From positions 329,061-393,060 of the forward strand of contig NZ_FNXY01000005.1 in assembly GCF_900108855.1 (NCBI RefSeq): a stretch of DNA of 64,000 nucleotides, given 5' to 3'. Under the pieces are notes generated by a model. The model saw only the letters and a program-made list of their open reading frames with translations. It ran no database searches and was not told where the DNA came from. The translations under genes and the position numbers were made by a program. How positions within the stretch are numbered: position 1 is the stretch's first letter; the number at the start of each line of letters is the position of its first letter. The stretch is from Dyadobacter koreensis. GTDB lineage: Bacteria; Bacteroidota; Bacteroidia; Cytophagales; Spirosomataceae. Shown piece after piece: positions 9,035 to 17,644 of this stretch.

Positions 9035-9132
9035 ATCCCATCGGGATATGCTGTTTATAGAAACATAATGGCAACAACCAAGATTTTGACTCTTTCGGGG
9101 GCGCCTGCATTTTGGTTGGTTTGGTTCTATAA
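9035..9132. repeat. Structured palindromic intergenic element
   Basis: ATCCC-ATC-GGGAT (9035-9047) is followed by a nested imperfect hairpin. Its outer arms are TTATAGAA (9055-9062) and TTCTATAA (9125-9132); its inner arms are CAACCAA (9075-9081) and TTGGTTG (9112-9118). It fills most of the 237-base gap between the thioredoxin gene and prfA. No T-run follows, so it is not a simple terminator. A dispersed repeat is inferred. Confidence 0.4.
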
Positions 9133-9176
9133 CTAATATCAGCTACAGAAAAGAAGCTCCTGAACGAACTTGGAAA

Positions 9177-10250
9177 TTAAAACGAATCGCCTTCCTGCAT
9201 TCTTTCCGCATTTTCTGCAATACGCAGACGCTCAATAAATTCGGCAATATCACCTTCCATTACTGCCGGTAAATTGTAAACTGTATAACCGATACGGTGA
9301 TCTGTGATACGGCTTTGCGGATAATTATAAGTCCGGATTTTGTCAGATCTGTCACCACTTCCCACCATCGATTTACGCTGAGAACTTACCGCGTCGTTGT
9401 GTTCTTTTAATTTGATCTCGTAAAGACGTGAGCGCAAAACACCCAAAGCTTTGTCCTTATTTTTTAATTGAGAACGCTCATCCTGGCAACTTACCACCAA
9501 TCCCGACGGAATGTGGGTTAGGCGTACCGCAGAATAAGTTGTGTTAACTGACTGTCCACCAGCACCAGACGACATGAATGTATCAATTCGGACGTCATTC
9601 ATATTGATCTGAACATCAACTTCTTCTGCTTCCGGTAAAACTGCCACAGAAGCTGCTGAAGTATGGATTCTGCCTTGTGATTCTGTTTGCGGAACGCGTT
9701 GAACACGGTGAACACCGGATTCAAATTTCATTTTTCCGTAAACATCTTCTCCTTCAACTTTGCAAATAATCTCTTTATATCCGCCGTTTGTTCCTTCTGT
9801 AAAGTCCATAATGGACGATCTCCAACCCATTTTTTCAAAGAAACGCTGATACATGCGGAACAAGTCGCCGGCGAAAATTGATGCTTCATCACCACCCGTT
9901 CCACCTCTGATTTCAAGAATAATGTTACGACTATCGTTCGGATCTTTTGGGATTAGCAATTCTTTGATAATCAAATCCATTTCTTCCATTTTAGGAAGTA
10001 ATTCATCCAGTTCTTCTTTTGCCATCTGACGAAGCTCTTCGTCTTTTTCCGTGGCAATCATTTCTTTTGTGCCTGCAATGTCTTTTTGAAGCTTTTGGTA
10101 AATTGCATATTGTTCTACAATCTTGCCCAAATCCTTATATTCCTTGCTTAGTTTGGAATATTTGGTAGAATCGGAAACAATCTCAGGTTGTATAATCTGT
10201 TGCGAAACTTCTTCGAAACGTTCTTTTATAGCTTCTAATTTATCTTGCAT
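9177..10250 (-). CDS. prfA: Peptide chain release factor 1
   Basis: Recognises UAA and UAG in the ribosomal A site and triggers peptide release. The 357 residues match RF1. GGQ is at 231-233 in the context SSGAGGQSVN. The stop-codon reading region RVPQTESQGRIHTSA has the RF1-type PxT pattern (PQT) rather than the SPF of RF2. The protein is full length with the coiled N-terminal domain at about residues 1-100. It is transcribed alone from a TATCTTTG box at 10289-10296. Confidence 0.97.
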   Translation of the reverse strand: MQDKLEAIKERFEEVSQQIIQPEIVSDSTKYSKLSKEYKDLGKIVEQYAIYQKLQKDIAGTKEMIATEKDEELRQMAKEELDELLPKMEEMDLIIKELLIPKDPNDSRNIILEIRGGTGGDEASIFAGDLFRMYQRFFEKMGWRSSIMDFTEGTNGGYKEIICKVEGEDVYGKMKFESGVHRVQRVPQTESQGRIHTSAASVAVLPEAEEVDVQINMNDVRIDTFMSSGAGGQSVNTTYSAVRLTHIPSGLVVSCQDERSQLKNKDKALGVLRSRLYEIKLKEHNDAVSSQRKSMVGSGDRSDKIRTYNYPQSRITDHRIGYTVYNLPAVMEGDIAEFIERLRIAENAERMQEGDSF

Positions 10251-10288
10251 ATCGCGTTAATGTCTTTTGGCATTGCATATTCGGGCGA

Positions 10289-10296
10289 CAAAGATA
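10289..10296 (-). promoter_or_regulatory. -7 promoter box of prfA
   Basis: The minus strand reads TATCTTTG, an exact TAnnTTTG match, 39 bases before the prfA ATG. Confidence 0.5.
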
Positions 10297-10450
10297 CGCA
10301 TTTTAGGTTGAAGAATGTTTTTCGTACGTTCGTTGTCTGTTTTGAATTTCAAAGTTGTAAATGATGTTGATCAATACAGAAGGAAAAATGTGTCAGTTTT
10401 CTAAATCCGATACTGAACTTTCTTCGCTACCATAACTTATTTGACTTCTA

Positions 10451-11023
10451 ATGAACCGCATTTTATCTTGTCTCGCTTTGAGTTTGTGTTTTTACAGCTG
10501 TAATAACAAACGGTTGGAAAATACAAAAGAGCTTTCGACTGAAATCAAGGCTTCAAAAATTGTACGTGTCACCAATACACAGCTTATTTATACTGTGGAT
10601 GAATGGGGCAAAAAAATTTCAAAGTTGTCTCAGAAATCTCTTCTGGAAGCACTGGCAAAAAATCCGGAAAATTCTACTGAATTATGTGCTGATCCTTCGA
10701 AAGTTGCTATTATTGGAGCATTACAAAAAGAGTATGGCGTCAAAATATCGTTGTTAACGGCCAGCGATACCAATAATATAAAGCTGAATAAAAAGGAACA
10801 GGAGCTTTTGCATGCATATTTATATAGTGCCAGCAGCAATACGCCGTTGAGCGATAATGTTCAGCCATTGAATGATACAACGGTGGTGTACAATCTTCCG
10901 GCTGATATACAGATCTGCAAAACTTGCTTGGGTGATAGAACACCTTCGTTTGCATTATGGCGCTTGTTATTTGATAAAAAAGAAATTCTGAGAAAAGTTG
11001 ATGTAAAAAAGTTAAAAGATTGA
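10451..11023 (+). CDS. Hypothetical lipoprotein
   Basis: I do not recognise the family. The 190 residues start with a lipoprotein signal whose lipobox ends at Cys17 (FYSC), followed by NNKRLE, so it is probably anchored in the outer or inner membrane. The rest is a mixed, rather polar protein. Residues around 150-160 read ICKTCLGDRTPSFALW, with two nearby Cys that could form a disulfide or bind metal. It sits divergently from prfA and 52 bases upstream of the HELGH protein, with which it may be co-transcribed. Confidence 0.65.
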   Translation: MNRILSCLALSLCFYSCNNKRLENTKELSTEIKASKIVRVTNTQLIYTVDEWGKKISKLSQKSLLEALAKNPENSTELCADPSKVAIIGALQKEYGVKISLLTASDTNNIKLNKKEQELLHAYLYSASSNTPLSDNVQPLNDTTVVYNLPADIQICKTCLGDRTPSFALWRLLFDKKEILRKVDVKKLKD

Positions 11024-11075
11024 TTGGTTCAGTTTTTTTATAACTGAGTTAGTATACCCCACGCATTCTAGGCTT

Positions 11076-11681
11076 ATGAATAATTCAGATTTTAATAATC
11101 CAGACAATTTTGACCACTTTCGTGAAAATAAAAAAGTCCCGAAGGTGATTGAAAATGAAGTATTAAAAGCGCTCTCTTTTTATCCGGAATTACAAAGCGT
11201 CCCTATTGATTTTGTGTTTAAACAAAATATTAAAAAATCAGTGATGCAGGCGCAGCCGAAAATTAAAACCATGTTTTCTTCGCGGAAAAACTGGGCTTAT
11301 CAGATTAATATCAGCGCATTATTCAAGCTTACGCACACCGCGATTCCTATCCATCAAATCCCCCCGGACATTATGGTGGGCTGGATAGGGCACGAGCTAG
11401 GCCATATTATGGATTATCATAACCGATCTATTTTTGGTATGATCCGTTTTGGTTTTGGCTACCTGTTTTCAACTAAATATATTCAGCAAGCAGAAAAAGT
11501 TGCTGATACTTTCGCGGTTACGCATGGTTTGGCTTATTACATTATCGAAACCAAAAAATTTATCCTTAACCACGCCGAATTACCGGAGAGATATAAACAG
11601 AAAATTGCCCGCTTATATCTTTCTCCGGACGACATTGTGGAACAGGTCAGATTATTGGAATCACAAAAACCCGCTTTATGA
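11076..11681 (+). CDS. Putative zinc metallopeptidase-like protein (HELGH)
   Basis: A 201-residue protein with a gluzincin-like active site: HELGH at 106-110 and, about 30 residues later, AEKVAD (139-144), whose Glu would be the third zinc ligand as in M48 peptidases. The segment between them is hydrophobic and Gly/Phe-rich, possibly membrane associated. There is no signal peptide. Much shorter than HtpX or Ste24, it may be a minimal or divergent M48-like enzyme. Substrate unknown. Its 3' end overlaps the convergent GH3-like gene by 6 bases. Confidence 0.6.
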   Translation: MNNSDFNNPDNFDHFRENKKVPKVIENEVLKALSFYPELQSVPIDFVFKQNIKKSVMQAQPKIKTMFSSRKNWAYQINISALFKLTHTAIPIHQIPPDIMVGWIGHELGHIMDYHNRSIFGMIRFGFGYLFSTKYIQQAEKVADTFAVTHGLAYYIIETKKFILNHAELPERYKQKIARLYLSPDDIVEQVRLLESQKPAL

Positions 11682-13196
11682 ATTCGCGTTAACGAACGCT
11701 TCAAATTCAAGAAAATCTTCTTCTTTCATTACCCTTGGAATTTTGACCTGCCCGCCTAATTTTTTGGTCTCTTCACTCCATTTGTGAAAAGTGGTTTCCG
11801 GGATAAGAACAACCTCAACCCCTTTTAAAGCTTTTCCACGAGCGACTTTATAATTTTTATTGCTGTTCTGTAAGGCATTATCGAGTGTTTCTGAAACTTT
11901 GAGTGAATCCGGGAATTTATCGCAACTGATATACCATTTAAGAATGAATTCATTATCTCTGTTTATCGCTGCTGCAATAAACTCAGTCATCACTACATCA
12001 AAATCTTTTTCCAAAACTCTCAGCGCATCATTCATTTGGTTAACTGAAAGTTGTTCTCCGACGACATTGAGATAATGTTTTGTTCGTCCGGTGATCTTAA
12101 TTTCAGCTCTCGATTTGTCGGTAATCATCACCGTGTCGCCGATCATATAACGCCAGGCACCTGAAACTGTAGAAATCAGCAAAACGTAATTTATATTTTC
12201 TTCGGTGTCTTCAAATGGCAGTATCGTAGCACCATCTCTGACCAAGCCATCATCATCAATATTTTCTGAATCCATCGGGACAAATTCAAAGAAAATACCA
12301 CTATTTGTGAAAAGAGCCATCGAAGTAGTTTCGGGCCGGTTTTGGATGGCAATAAAACCTTCGGAAGCGAGATAAGTATCGATATAGATCAGCGGATGGG
12401 CAAGCAGTTTCTCCAAACTTTTTCTATAAGGTTCAAAGGCAACACCGCCTGTGGTGTAGACTTGCAGATTGGGCCAGAGCTGATGGATGTTATCAAGCTT
12501 GTGGTATTTGATAATTTCTTTTAGCATCAGCTCAATCCATGCAGGAATTCCGGAAAGACATCCGATGTCCCAGTCGGCAGCTTGTTCGGCAATTTTTTTA
12601 ACCCGTTCGTCCCAATCTTTTATGTCGGCAATTTCGCGGCCCGGCTTATAATAACCGCTAAACCAGCCCGGGATATTGCTTGCGCTGATCCCGCTGATTT
12701 CACCTTCCAGGTGGTCGTCTTTTTCGATTAAATTGGTGCTGCTTCCGAGCATCAGGATCTGTTTTTCAAAAAAGTCAGAAGACAGATTAAAAGCTTTCAG
12801 ATTCATTATTTCCTGAATGCCGCTTTTCCTGATCGCATCAACCATCTCATCAGTCACCGGAATGTGTTTACTATGGCTGGTAGTTCCGCTACTCAACGCA
12901 AAATATTTTTGTCCGCCCGGCCAGGTAACATTTTGGTGGCCTTCCAGCAGATAGTGCCACCAATCGGCGTTCATTTTATCATAATCATGGACTGGGACAT
13001 TCTTTTGAAACGAAGAAATAATATCCTGGCTTTCCAATATCTCTCTGAAATTATATGCTTTACCAAAGGCCGTTAATTTTGCTTTTTCCAGAAGAGTATT
13101 CAAAACCTCCCGCTGCTCCTTGACCGGATCTGGGTCCCGCATTATATAACCCGATAGATCAATCGCTTTTTTGATAAGCTCGCCGATAACTGCCAT
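11676..13196 (-). CDS. GH3 auxin-responsive promoter family protein
   Basis: An adenylate-forming enzyme of the GH3 fold, 506 residues. In plants this family joins carboxylic acids to amino acids via acyl-adenylates; bacterial members are mostly uncharacterised. Seen: the ATP-binding motif I region YFALSSGTTSHSKHIPVT near residues 97-114, the middle motif VYTTGGVAFEP near 253-263, and the C-terminal Y-x-x-V-G-E motif HYLNVVGEQLS near 380-390. The acyl and amine substrates cannot be inferred from neighbours. It stands alone on the minus strand and ends 6 bases inside the convergent peptidase gene. Confidence 0.85.
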   Translation of the reverse strand: MAVIGELIKKAIDLSGYIMRDPDPVKEQREVLNTLLEKAKLTAFGKAYNFREILESQDIISSFQKNVPVHDYDKMNADWWHYLLEGHQNVTWPGGQKYFALSSGTTSHSKHIPVTDEMVDAIRKSGIQEIMNLKAFNLSSDFFEKQILMLGSSTNLIEKDDHLEGEISGISASNIPGWFSGYYKPGREIADIKDWDERVKKIAEQAADWDIGCLSGIPAWIELMLKEIIKYHKLDNIHQLWPNLQVYTTGGVAFEPYRKSLEKLLAHPLIYIDTYLASEGFIAIQNRPETTSMALFTNSGIFFEFVPMDSENIDDDGLVRDGATILPFEDTEENINYVLLISTVSGAWRYMIGDTVMITDKSRAEIKITGRTKHYLNVVGEQLSVNQMNDALRVLEKDFDVVMTEFIAAAINRDNEFILKWYISCDKFPDSLKVSETLDNALQNSNKNYKVARGKALKGVEVVLIPETTFHKWSEETKKLGGQVKIPRVMKEEDFLEFEAFVNANS

Positions 13197-13346
13197 GAAT
13201 TTTAATTTATGAAGTGAGTAAAGTAATTACAGTCTACGGTTAAAATCTTGTGCCAATGACAATTTTGAAGAAGGTAGTCGCGGTGAACTTTTTAACTTTA
13301 CGAAATACATTTTCTATCCACGATGAATTAAAACTTCGAAAGCGAT

Positions 13347-14279
13347 ATGATCCCATTTTCCTGTTTTACAATTTTCAGGTTTAAGAAACTGACCTGCAGA
13401 ATACTTGTACTCTTATTGCTCATCTCTTTTAGCAGTCACTCACAAAATAATATCCTTGTTTTTCAATCTGATTTCGGATTAAAAGATGGGGCTGTTTCTG
13501 CTATGAAAGGTGTTGCGATGGGCGTTTCGCCGAACCTGAAGCTATTTGATGTAACCCATGAAATTCCGGCCTACAATATCTGGGAAGCATCGTACCGTCT
13601 GGTTCAAACGGCACCATACTGGCCGGCGGGAACCGTTTTTGTCTCTGTCTGCGATCCGGGAGTTGGCACAGAAAGAAAATCTGTCGTATTACTAACCCGG
13701 TCTGGACATTATTTTGTAACCCCGGATAATGGAACGCTGACGCTTGTTGCAGAGCAATTAGGTATCCAAGAGGTGAGAGAAATCGACGAAGTAAAAAATC
13801 GCAGGAAAAATTCAAATGAATCTTATACCTTTCACGGCCGGGATGTGTATGCTTTTACTGGTGCCAGACTTGCTTCTAAAACCATAACTTATGCGGAAGT
13901 AGGACAAAAGCTTCCAAATCAGGTTGTAACAATTGATTATCAAAAACCTTCGTTTGAACAAGGAAAAGTTAAAGGGACTATACCAATTCTTGATATTCAA
14001 TACGGAAATGTCTGGACTGATATTGACAAAAAGCTTTTTAATCAATTAGGAATTAAAATCGGAGAAGATATCAGAGTGCAGATTTTTAACGAAAAAGCGA
14101 AGGTTTATGAAGGAACCGTTAAATATGTAAATACTTTCGGTGAAGTAGAGGGAGGCGTTGATGTAGGTTATTTCAATAGTTTGTTAAATTTCTCTCTTGG
14201 AATCAATATGGCAAATTTTTCTGAGAAGTATAAGGTTTTTAGTGGAAATACATGGAGTATCGTGCTTAGTAAAAAATGA
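13347..14279 (+). CDS. Exported SAM hydroxide adenosyltransferase-family protein
   Basis: Member of the DUF62 family, whose characterised members hydrolyse S-adenosylmethionine to adenosine and methionine or halogenate it. Seen: SDFGLKDG at 41-48, FDVTHEIP at 67-74, CDPGVGTERKSV, VTPDNGTL and FHGRDVYAFTGA, all typical. The C-terminal beta-barrel domain is present (about 190-305). The odd point is the N-terminus: basic residues 11-18 followed by a hydrophobic run (20-30) and SSHSQ look like a signal peptide, whereas classical members are cytoplasmic. A later start is possible, but the first in-frame Met (residue 53) would cut away the active site. Confidence 0.85.
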   Translation: MIPFSCFTIFRFKKLTCRILVLLLLISFSSHSQNNILVFQSDFGLKDGAVSAMKGVAMGVSPNLKLFDVTHEIPAYNIWEASYRLVQTAPYWPAGTVFVSVCDPGVGTERKSVVLLTRSGHYFVTPDNGTLTLVAEQLGIQEVREIDEVKNRRKNSNESYTFHGRDVYAFTGARLASKTITYAEVGQKLPNQVVTIDYQKPSFEQGKVKGTIPILDIQYGNVWTDIDKKLFNQLGIKIGEDIRVQIFNEKAKVYEGTVKYVNTFGEVEGGVDVGYFNSLLNFSLGINMANFSEKYKVFSGNTWSIVLSKK

Positions 14280-14293
14280 CATAGGCAATAATC

Positions 14294-14337
14294 GTTCAGT
14301 AAAAAACCGCTTCATTAGAGGCAGTTTTTTACTGAAC
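14294..14337. terminator. Hairpin between convergent genes
   Basis: GTTCAGTAAAAAACCGC and GCAGTTTTTTACTGAAC pair over 17 positions with one mismatch. It is a probable shared terminator; its T tracts lie within the stem. Confidence 0.55.
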
Positions 14338-14356
14338 AGTCTATTTTCGACCGGGC

Positions 14357-14638
14357 TTAAAGCTTTTTCGCTTCTGCTTTCACTTCCGCGCCTACCTTAT
14401 TGGCTACTTTTTTTGTCCCGTCATACGCCTTTTCAGCTCCTTCGCCAACTTTTACAGCGCCTTTCTTCACACCTTTTCCTACAATTTTCGCATCCTTTTT
14501 AATTTCAGCTCCAACCTTTTTTGCGGTTGCTTTCGTAGCTGCAACTGCTTTTTGGGTTTTGGTGGAATCAGAATCCTGTGCAAAAGAAACCGTTGTTACC
14601 GTTAATAATAAAGCAGCAAAAACAAATAATTTTTTCAT
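14357..14638 (-). CDS. Small exported Lys/Ala-rich repeat protein
   Basis: A 93-residue protein with a clear signal peptide (residues 1-20, ending SFAQ). The mature part is almost only Lys, Ala, Gly, Val, Glu and Thr, with repeated KVGAE, KVGEG and GKGVKKG units, giving an amphipathic, strongly basic helix-forming chain. Such composition resembles histone H1 tails or LEA-like proteins, but no family can be assigned. Being periplasmic, it could bind polyanions or membranes. It is transcribed alone. Confidence 0.7.
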   Translation of the reverse strand: MKKLFVFAALLLTVTTVSFAQDSDSTKTQKAVAATKATAKKVGAEIKKDAKIVGKGVKKGAVKVGEGAEKAYDGTKKVANKVGAEVKAEAKKL

Positions 14639-14763
14639 GTTGTTTTGTGTGTTTTCAGATAAGTTATTTACTGGTGAGAACGAGCTAGGAAGAAGATAAG
14701 TTTATTAATTTAATGAATAATTATTCTTATTTCGATTAAACAGAGCCGCTTTTAAAGTTTTAT

Positions 14764-15177
14764 ATGAAAAATGAAAAAAGAGAATTTTGGGGCTGGATTC
14801 CTTTTCTTATCGCACTGGTAACCGGGACATATTTATTTTATAAGTCTTATGAAACAGACAAGCAAATTTTAGCAGATAGTCAGCTGATCTGCGTGAAGGT
14901 TATTGATAAAAGAGTCGGGGTGGGTAAGGGAAAAAGTAAAATCGGGATCAGACATGGTCTGGTCCCGATTTATGTTTACGCCGGTCGGAAGTGGTTTAGG
15001 CAGGCAGCCATTGATTCACTTACAACCGTAAGACATAGTTCTAAATATCACGCTTATATGGACCCGTACCGAAATTTCTCTGCTGATAGAGCCTTTTTGG
15101 GATTCCTGATCATTATGATCTTGGCAGTTACCTGGAGGTTTATCTGGCTTGGATTATATGTCTGGCACTGGAAATAA
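14764..15177 (+). CDS. Hypothetical membrane protein with two transmembrane helices
   Basis: Family not recognised with confidence; the layout (helix, soluble middle of about 65 residues, helix) is like DUF3592-type proteins. Seen: a first helix at about residues 8-26 (WGWIPFLIALVTGTYLFY), a middle part with ICVKVIDKRVGVGKGKSK and a Tyr-rich strand, and a second helix at about 111-132. It ends 4 bases before the stop of the convergent aldo/keto reductase gene. Confidence 0.6.
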   Translation: MKNEKREFWGWIPFLIALVTGTYLFYKSYETDKQILADSQLICVKVIDKRVGVGKGKSKIGIRHGLVPIYVYAGRKWFRQAAIDSLTTVRHSSKYHAYMDPYRNFSADRAFLGFLIIMILAVTWRFIWLGLYVWHWK

Positions 15178-15181
15178 ATCC

Positions 15182-16069
15182 TTAATCAGGTTTTACTTTG
15201 CCAGTGACCTGATAGATTTCATACCAATCCTGATGCGTTAATTTGATATCCGACGCACTTGCTGCATTTCTTATTCTCGATTCTGAAAGTGAGCCTACGA
15301 TTGGTAAAGTGCCCAGCTTCATAAGCCACGCTACTGCGGTTTGTTCAATGTTTGCATCGTACTTTTTACCGATTTCTTCCAGTTTCGCCCGTAGCGCAAC
15401 CGCTTTCTCATCCTTTCCATCGAGGATTCGTCCGCCGGCCAGAGGAGCCCATGCCAATGGTTTACTGAAACACTGTTTGATAAAATCAATCCGGCCATCT
15501 TCGATCGCCGTTGTGTTCATTAAGTTTAATTCAATATGGTTCGTCACAATTGGAATACGCAAAAACGAAGCAAGCAATTGATGCTGGAAAACTGAGAAGT
15601 TTGCGACACCAATATGTTTTACTTTCCCGGATTTTACAACCTCCGCCAATGCTCCGGCAGTTTCTTCCGGATCAGCAAGAAAATCAGCATGTTGCAACAG
15701 GAATATATCGAGATAATCGGTATTCAATCTCTTTAAAGAACCATTGACGCTGCTTACAATATGTTCTTTCGACGTATCATAATATTTAAAGTTGCCGTCG
15801 TCAGACTTCCGGATACCGCATTTGCTGAACAAAACGATATCTTCTCTTTTAAAAGATTTATTTTTAATAACCTTTCCGAAATATTCTTCGACGGTAAAGT
15901 CACCATATATATCGGCGTGGTCAAATGTGTTTATACCAAGTTCCAAACACAGATTTACAGTTTTTTCAATAGATGAAGTGGTAGCCGTACCTTCATCTTT
16001 CCATCTCCAGAAACCATAAATTGCTTCTGATACTTTTGGGCCAGAATCACTTAAACTAACTTTTCTCAT
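15182..16069 (-). CDS. Aldo/keto reductase
   Basis: A cytoplasmic NADPH-dependent oxidoreductase of the AKR superfamily, 295 residues, resembling the E. coli YdhF group. The catalytic tetrad can be placed at Asp50, Tyr55 (HADIYG), Lys83 (FSKCG) and His127 (LLQHADF). The C-terminal cofactor region LPIVGSLSESRIRNA is present. Substrate unknown. A TATTTTTG promoter box lies 25 bases upstream of the ATG, so it is probably transcribed alone. Confidence 0.92.
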   Translation of the reverse strand: MRKVSLSDSGPKVSEAIYGFWRWKDEGTATTSSIEKTVNLCLELGINTFDHADIYGDFTVEEYFGKVIKNKSFKREDIVLFSKCGIRKSDDGNFKYYDTSKEHIVSSVNGSLKRLNTDYLDIFLLQHADFLADPEETAGALAEVVKSGKVKHIGVANFSVFQHQLLASFLRIPIVTNHIELNLMNTTAIEDGRIDFIKQCFSKPLAWAPLAGGRILDGKDEKAVALRAKLEEIGKKYDANIEQTAVAWLMKLGTLPIVGSLSESRIRNAASASDIKLTHQDWYEIYQVTGKVKPD

Positions 16070-16093
16070 TCGGTGGCGTTGGTTGGATCATGG

Positions 16094-16101
16094 TGCAAAA
16101 A
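16094..16101 (-). promoter_or_regulatory. -7 promoter box of the aldo/keto reductase gene
   Basis: The minus strand reads TATTTTTG, fitting TAnnTTTG. Confidence 0.4.
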
Positions 16102-16185
16102 TAGCCTAATTTTAAAAATAGCAATCCGAATTTTCAGATTGTCTGGTCACAGGTTGAACTTCGGGACTTTTGAATTCATAAAAAA

Positions 16186-16223
16186 TGAAGCTCCTTATTC
16201 TTTTTCAGAACTTCGGAGCTTCA
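16186..16223 (-). terminator. Terminator of the T9SS cargo gene
   Basis: TGAAGCTCC (16186-16194) pairs with GGAGCTTCA (16215-16223). On the minus strand the stem is followed by TTTTT. Confidence 0.6.
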
Positions 16224-16247
16224 GATTAAGGGTATATGATCAAGTAG

Positions 16248-17390
16248 CTAATTTCCAATCAACACTTTTACAGGATTTTCTTTATCTGCTATGCGCAGGT
16301 AATATAAACCGGGTTGTATAGTATTCTTCACCTGGATTTTGAAAACGTCATCGTGATCCGTTTGAAAAGTTTGAATATTGATCTCTCTTCCAGTCCTATC
16401 AAAAAGTTTTAGGTGTTCGGATCTTGCCCTGGAAGATGATAAAGTGAAATTTCCTCGGCTAGGATTAGGATATATATAATCTTCATCCTTCTCGGAGTCA
16501 GAAGATTTGAGCGAAATAATTTTGGAATATTCAAATCGTCCGTCGATATCAAGTTGCTTCAAACGGAGATAATAAATTCTGTCAGAAAACGATACCGGAT
16601 ATGAAAACTCATAATTCGAGCTGGATTTTGTCGTTGAGTTCCCCGTTACAAATCCAACCTTTTCAAAATTCACAGCATCCGTACTTTGCTGTATTTCAAA
16701 TCCCTCATTTTGCTCCTCCCAGGCAGTCTGCCATTTTAAGGTAATTGTGTTTTTGTTGGAACTTCCTTGAAATGTGATCAATTTGACAGGCATGGGATTT
16801 AAAACCGTTCCATTTAAAATGATATTATCAAGCCTTATCGTCCCGCTGGCTGATGCTCTTGTGGTTCCGAGATCAGATCTTTGTGTTCCATAGGGATAAA
16901 ATCGGAATGTTACCGTCTCTCCGGCTATCGTTGAAATATCATCAAAATCCCACACATTCGTTATACCGGGAGACGTAACCGTTTTTGGTGCCGCGCCCCA
17001 GTTTGTAGACGTTGCGAAACCATCTGAACTGTAACGAACTTCCAACTGATTAGGAGCGGTAATACTACCCTGAATGAAAAAACTCAACGAAGTAATGTTC
17101 AATTGATACCCGATGTCTGGTGTCACTGAAAATTCGATGTAAGAACTCTCATTAATGGCAGCCGTGTTATTTAATGTTGAAGAGTTCAATACGTTTGACG
17201 CCGCCATACAGGTGATGGTGTTTCTCGTGACCACCGTTCCCGATGCATTGGTTGCCACAGTTGGAAGATTTCCAGGTGTCGGGCATGATGAGGAACCTGT
17301 AAAAACATTGGAATAAATTTGGGCAGATGCAGAAGAGAAAGCATTGGCCAACAGCATAAGCAGTAGCCCTTTCAGGTAAATATTATTCAT
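16248..17390 (-). CDS. Secreted protein with type IX secretion sorting domain
   Basis: An extracellular or surface protein exported by Sec and then by T9SS. The 380 residues show a signal peptide (1-23, ending ASAQ) and a beta-rich domain (about 25-195) with repeated Ser/Thr/Asn and a carbohydrate-binding-like jelly-roll character (FRFYPYG, TIRLDNIILNGT). A linker leads into PVKLITFQGSSNKNTITLKW, and a type A sorting domain follows at about 305-380 (YPNPSRGNFTLS, then GLYYLRI). No catalytic domain is visible, so it is probably a binding or structural surface protein. It has its own terminator. Confidence 0.8.
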   Translation of the reverse strand: MNNIYLKGLLLMLLANAFSSASAQIYSNVFTGSSSCPTPGNLPTVATNASGTVVTRNTITCMAASNVLNSSTLNNTAAINESSYIEFSVTPDIGYQLNITSLSFFIQGSITAPNQLEVRYSSDGFATSTNWGAAPKTVTSPGITNVWDFDDISTIAGETVTFRFYPYGTQRSDLGTTRASASGTIRLDNIILNGTVLNPMPVKLITFQGSSNKNTITLKWQTAWEEQNEGFEIQQSTDAVNFEKVGFVTGNSTTKSSSNYEFSYPVSFSDRIYYLRLKQLDIDGRFEYSKIISLKSSDSEKDEDYIYPNPSRGNFTLSSSRARSEHLKLFDRTGREINIQTFQTDHDDVFKIQVKNTIQPGLYYLRIADKENPVKVLIGN

Positions 17391-17572
17391 AGTCAGTATG
17401 TGTATTGATGAAGTAAGCTGACTAAAAATACCTAAAAGAAAATTCTTGAAACTATTCGTAACGAATAAATTAGAGATATAATCAATATTTGATTATGGTA
17501 TTCTTAATGATTAAATTTTATGCGAATTAGTCGTTAGTATTAGCGGAAAAATTGAAGTTTTAATCAATAATT

Positions 17573-17620
17573 AAAAAACCGGGGAGTCAACTTTAGAAAG
17601 CTGACTCCCCGGTTTTTTTT
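17573..17620 (-). terminator. Intrinsic terminator of xylB
   Basis: AAAAAACCGGGGAGTCA and its exact complement TGACTCCCCGGTTTTTT enclose a 13-base loop. It lies 25 bases past the xylB stop on the minus strand. Confidence 0.85.
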
Positions 17621-17644
17621 CTGCAAATATGTTAAGAAAAACAA

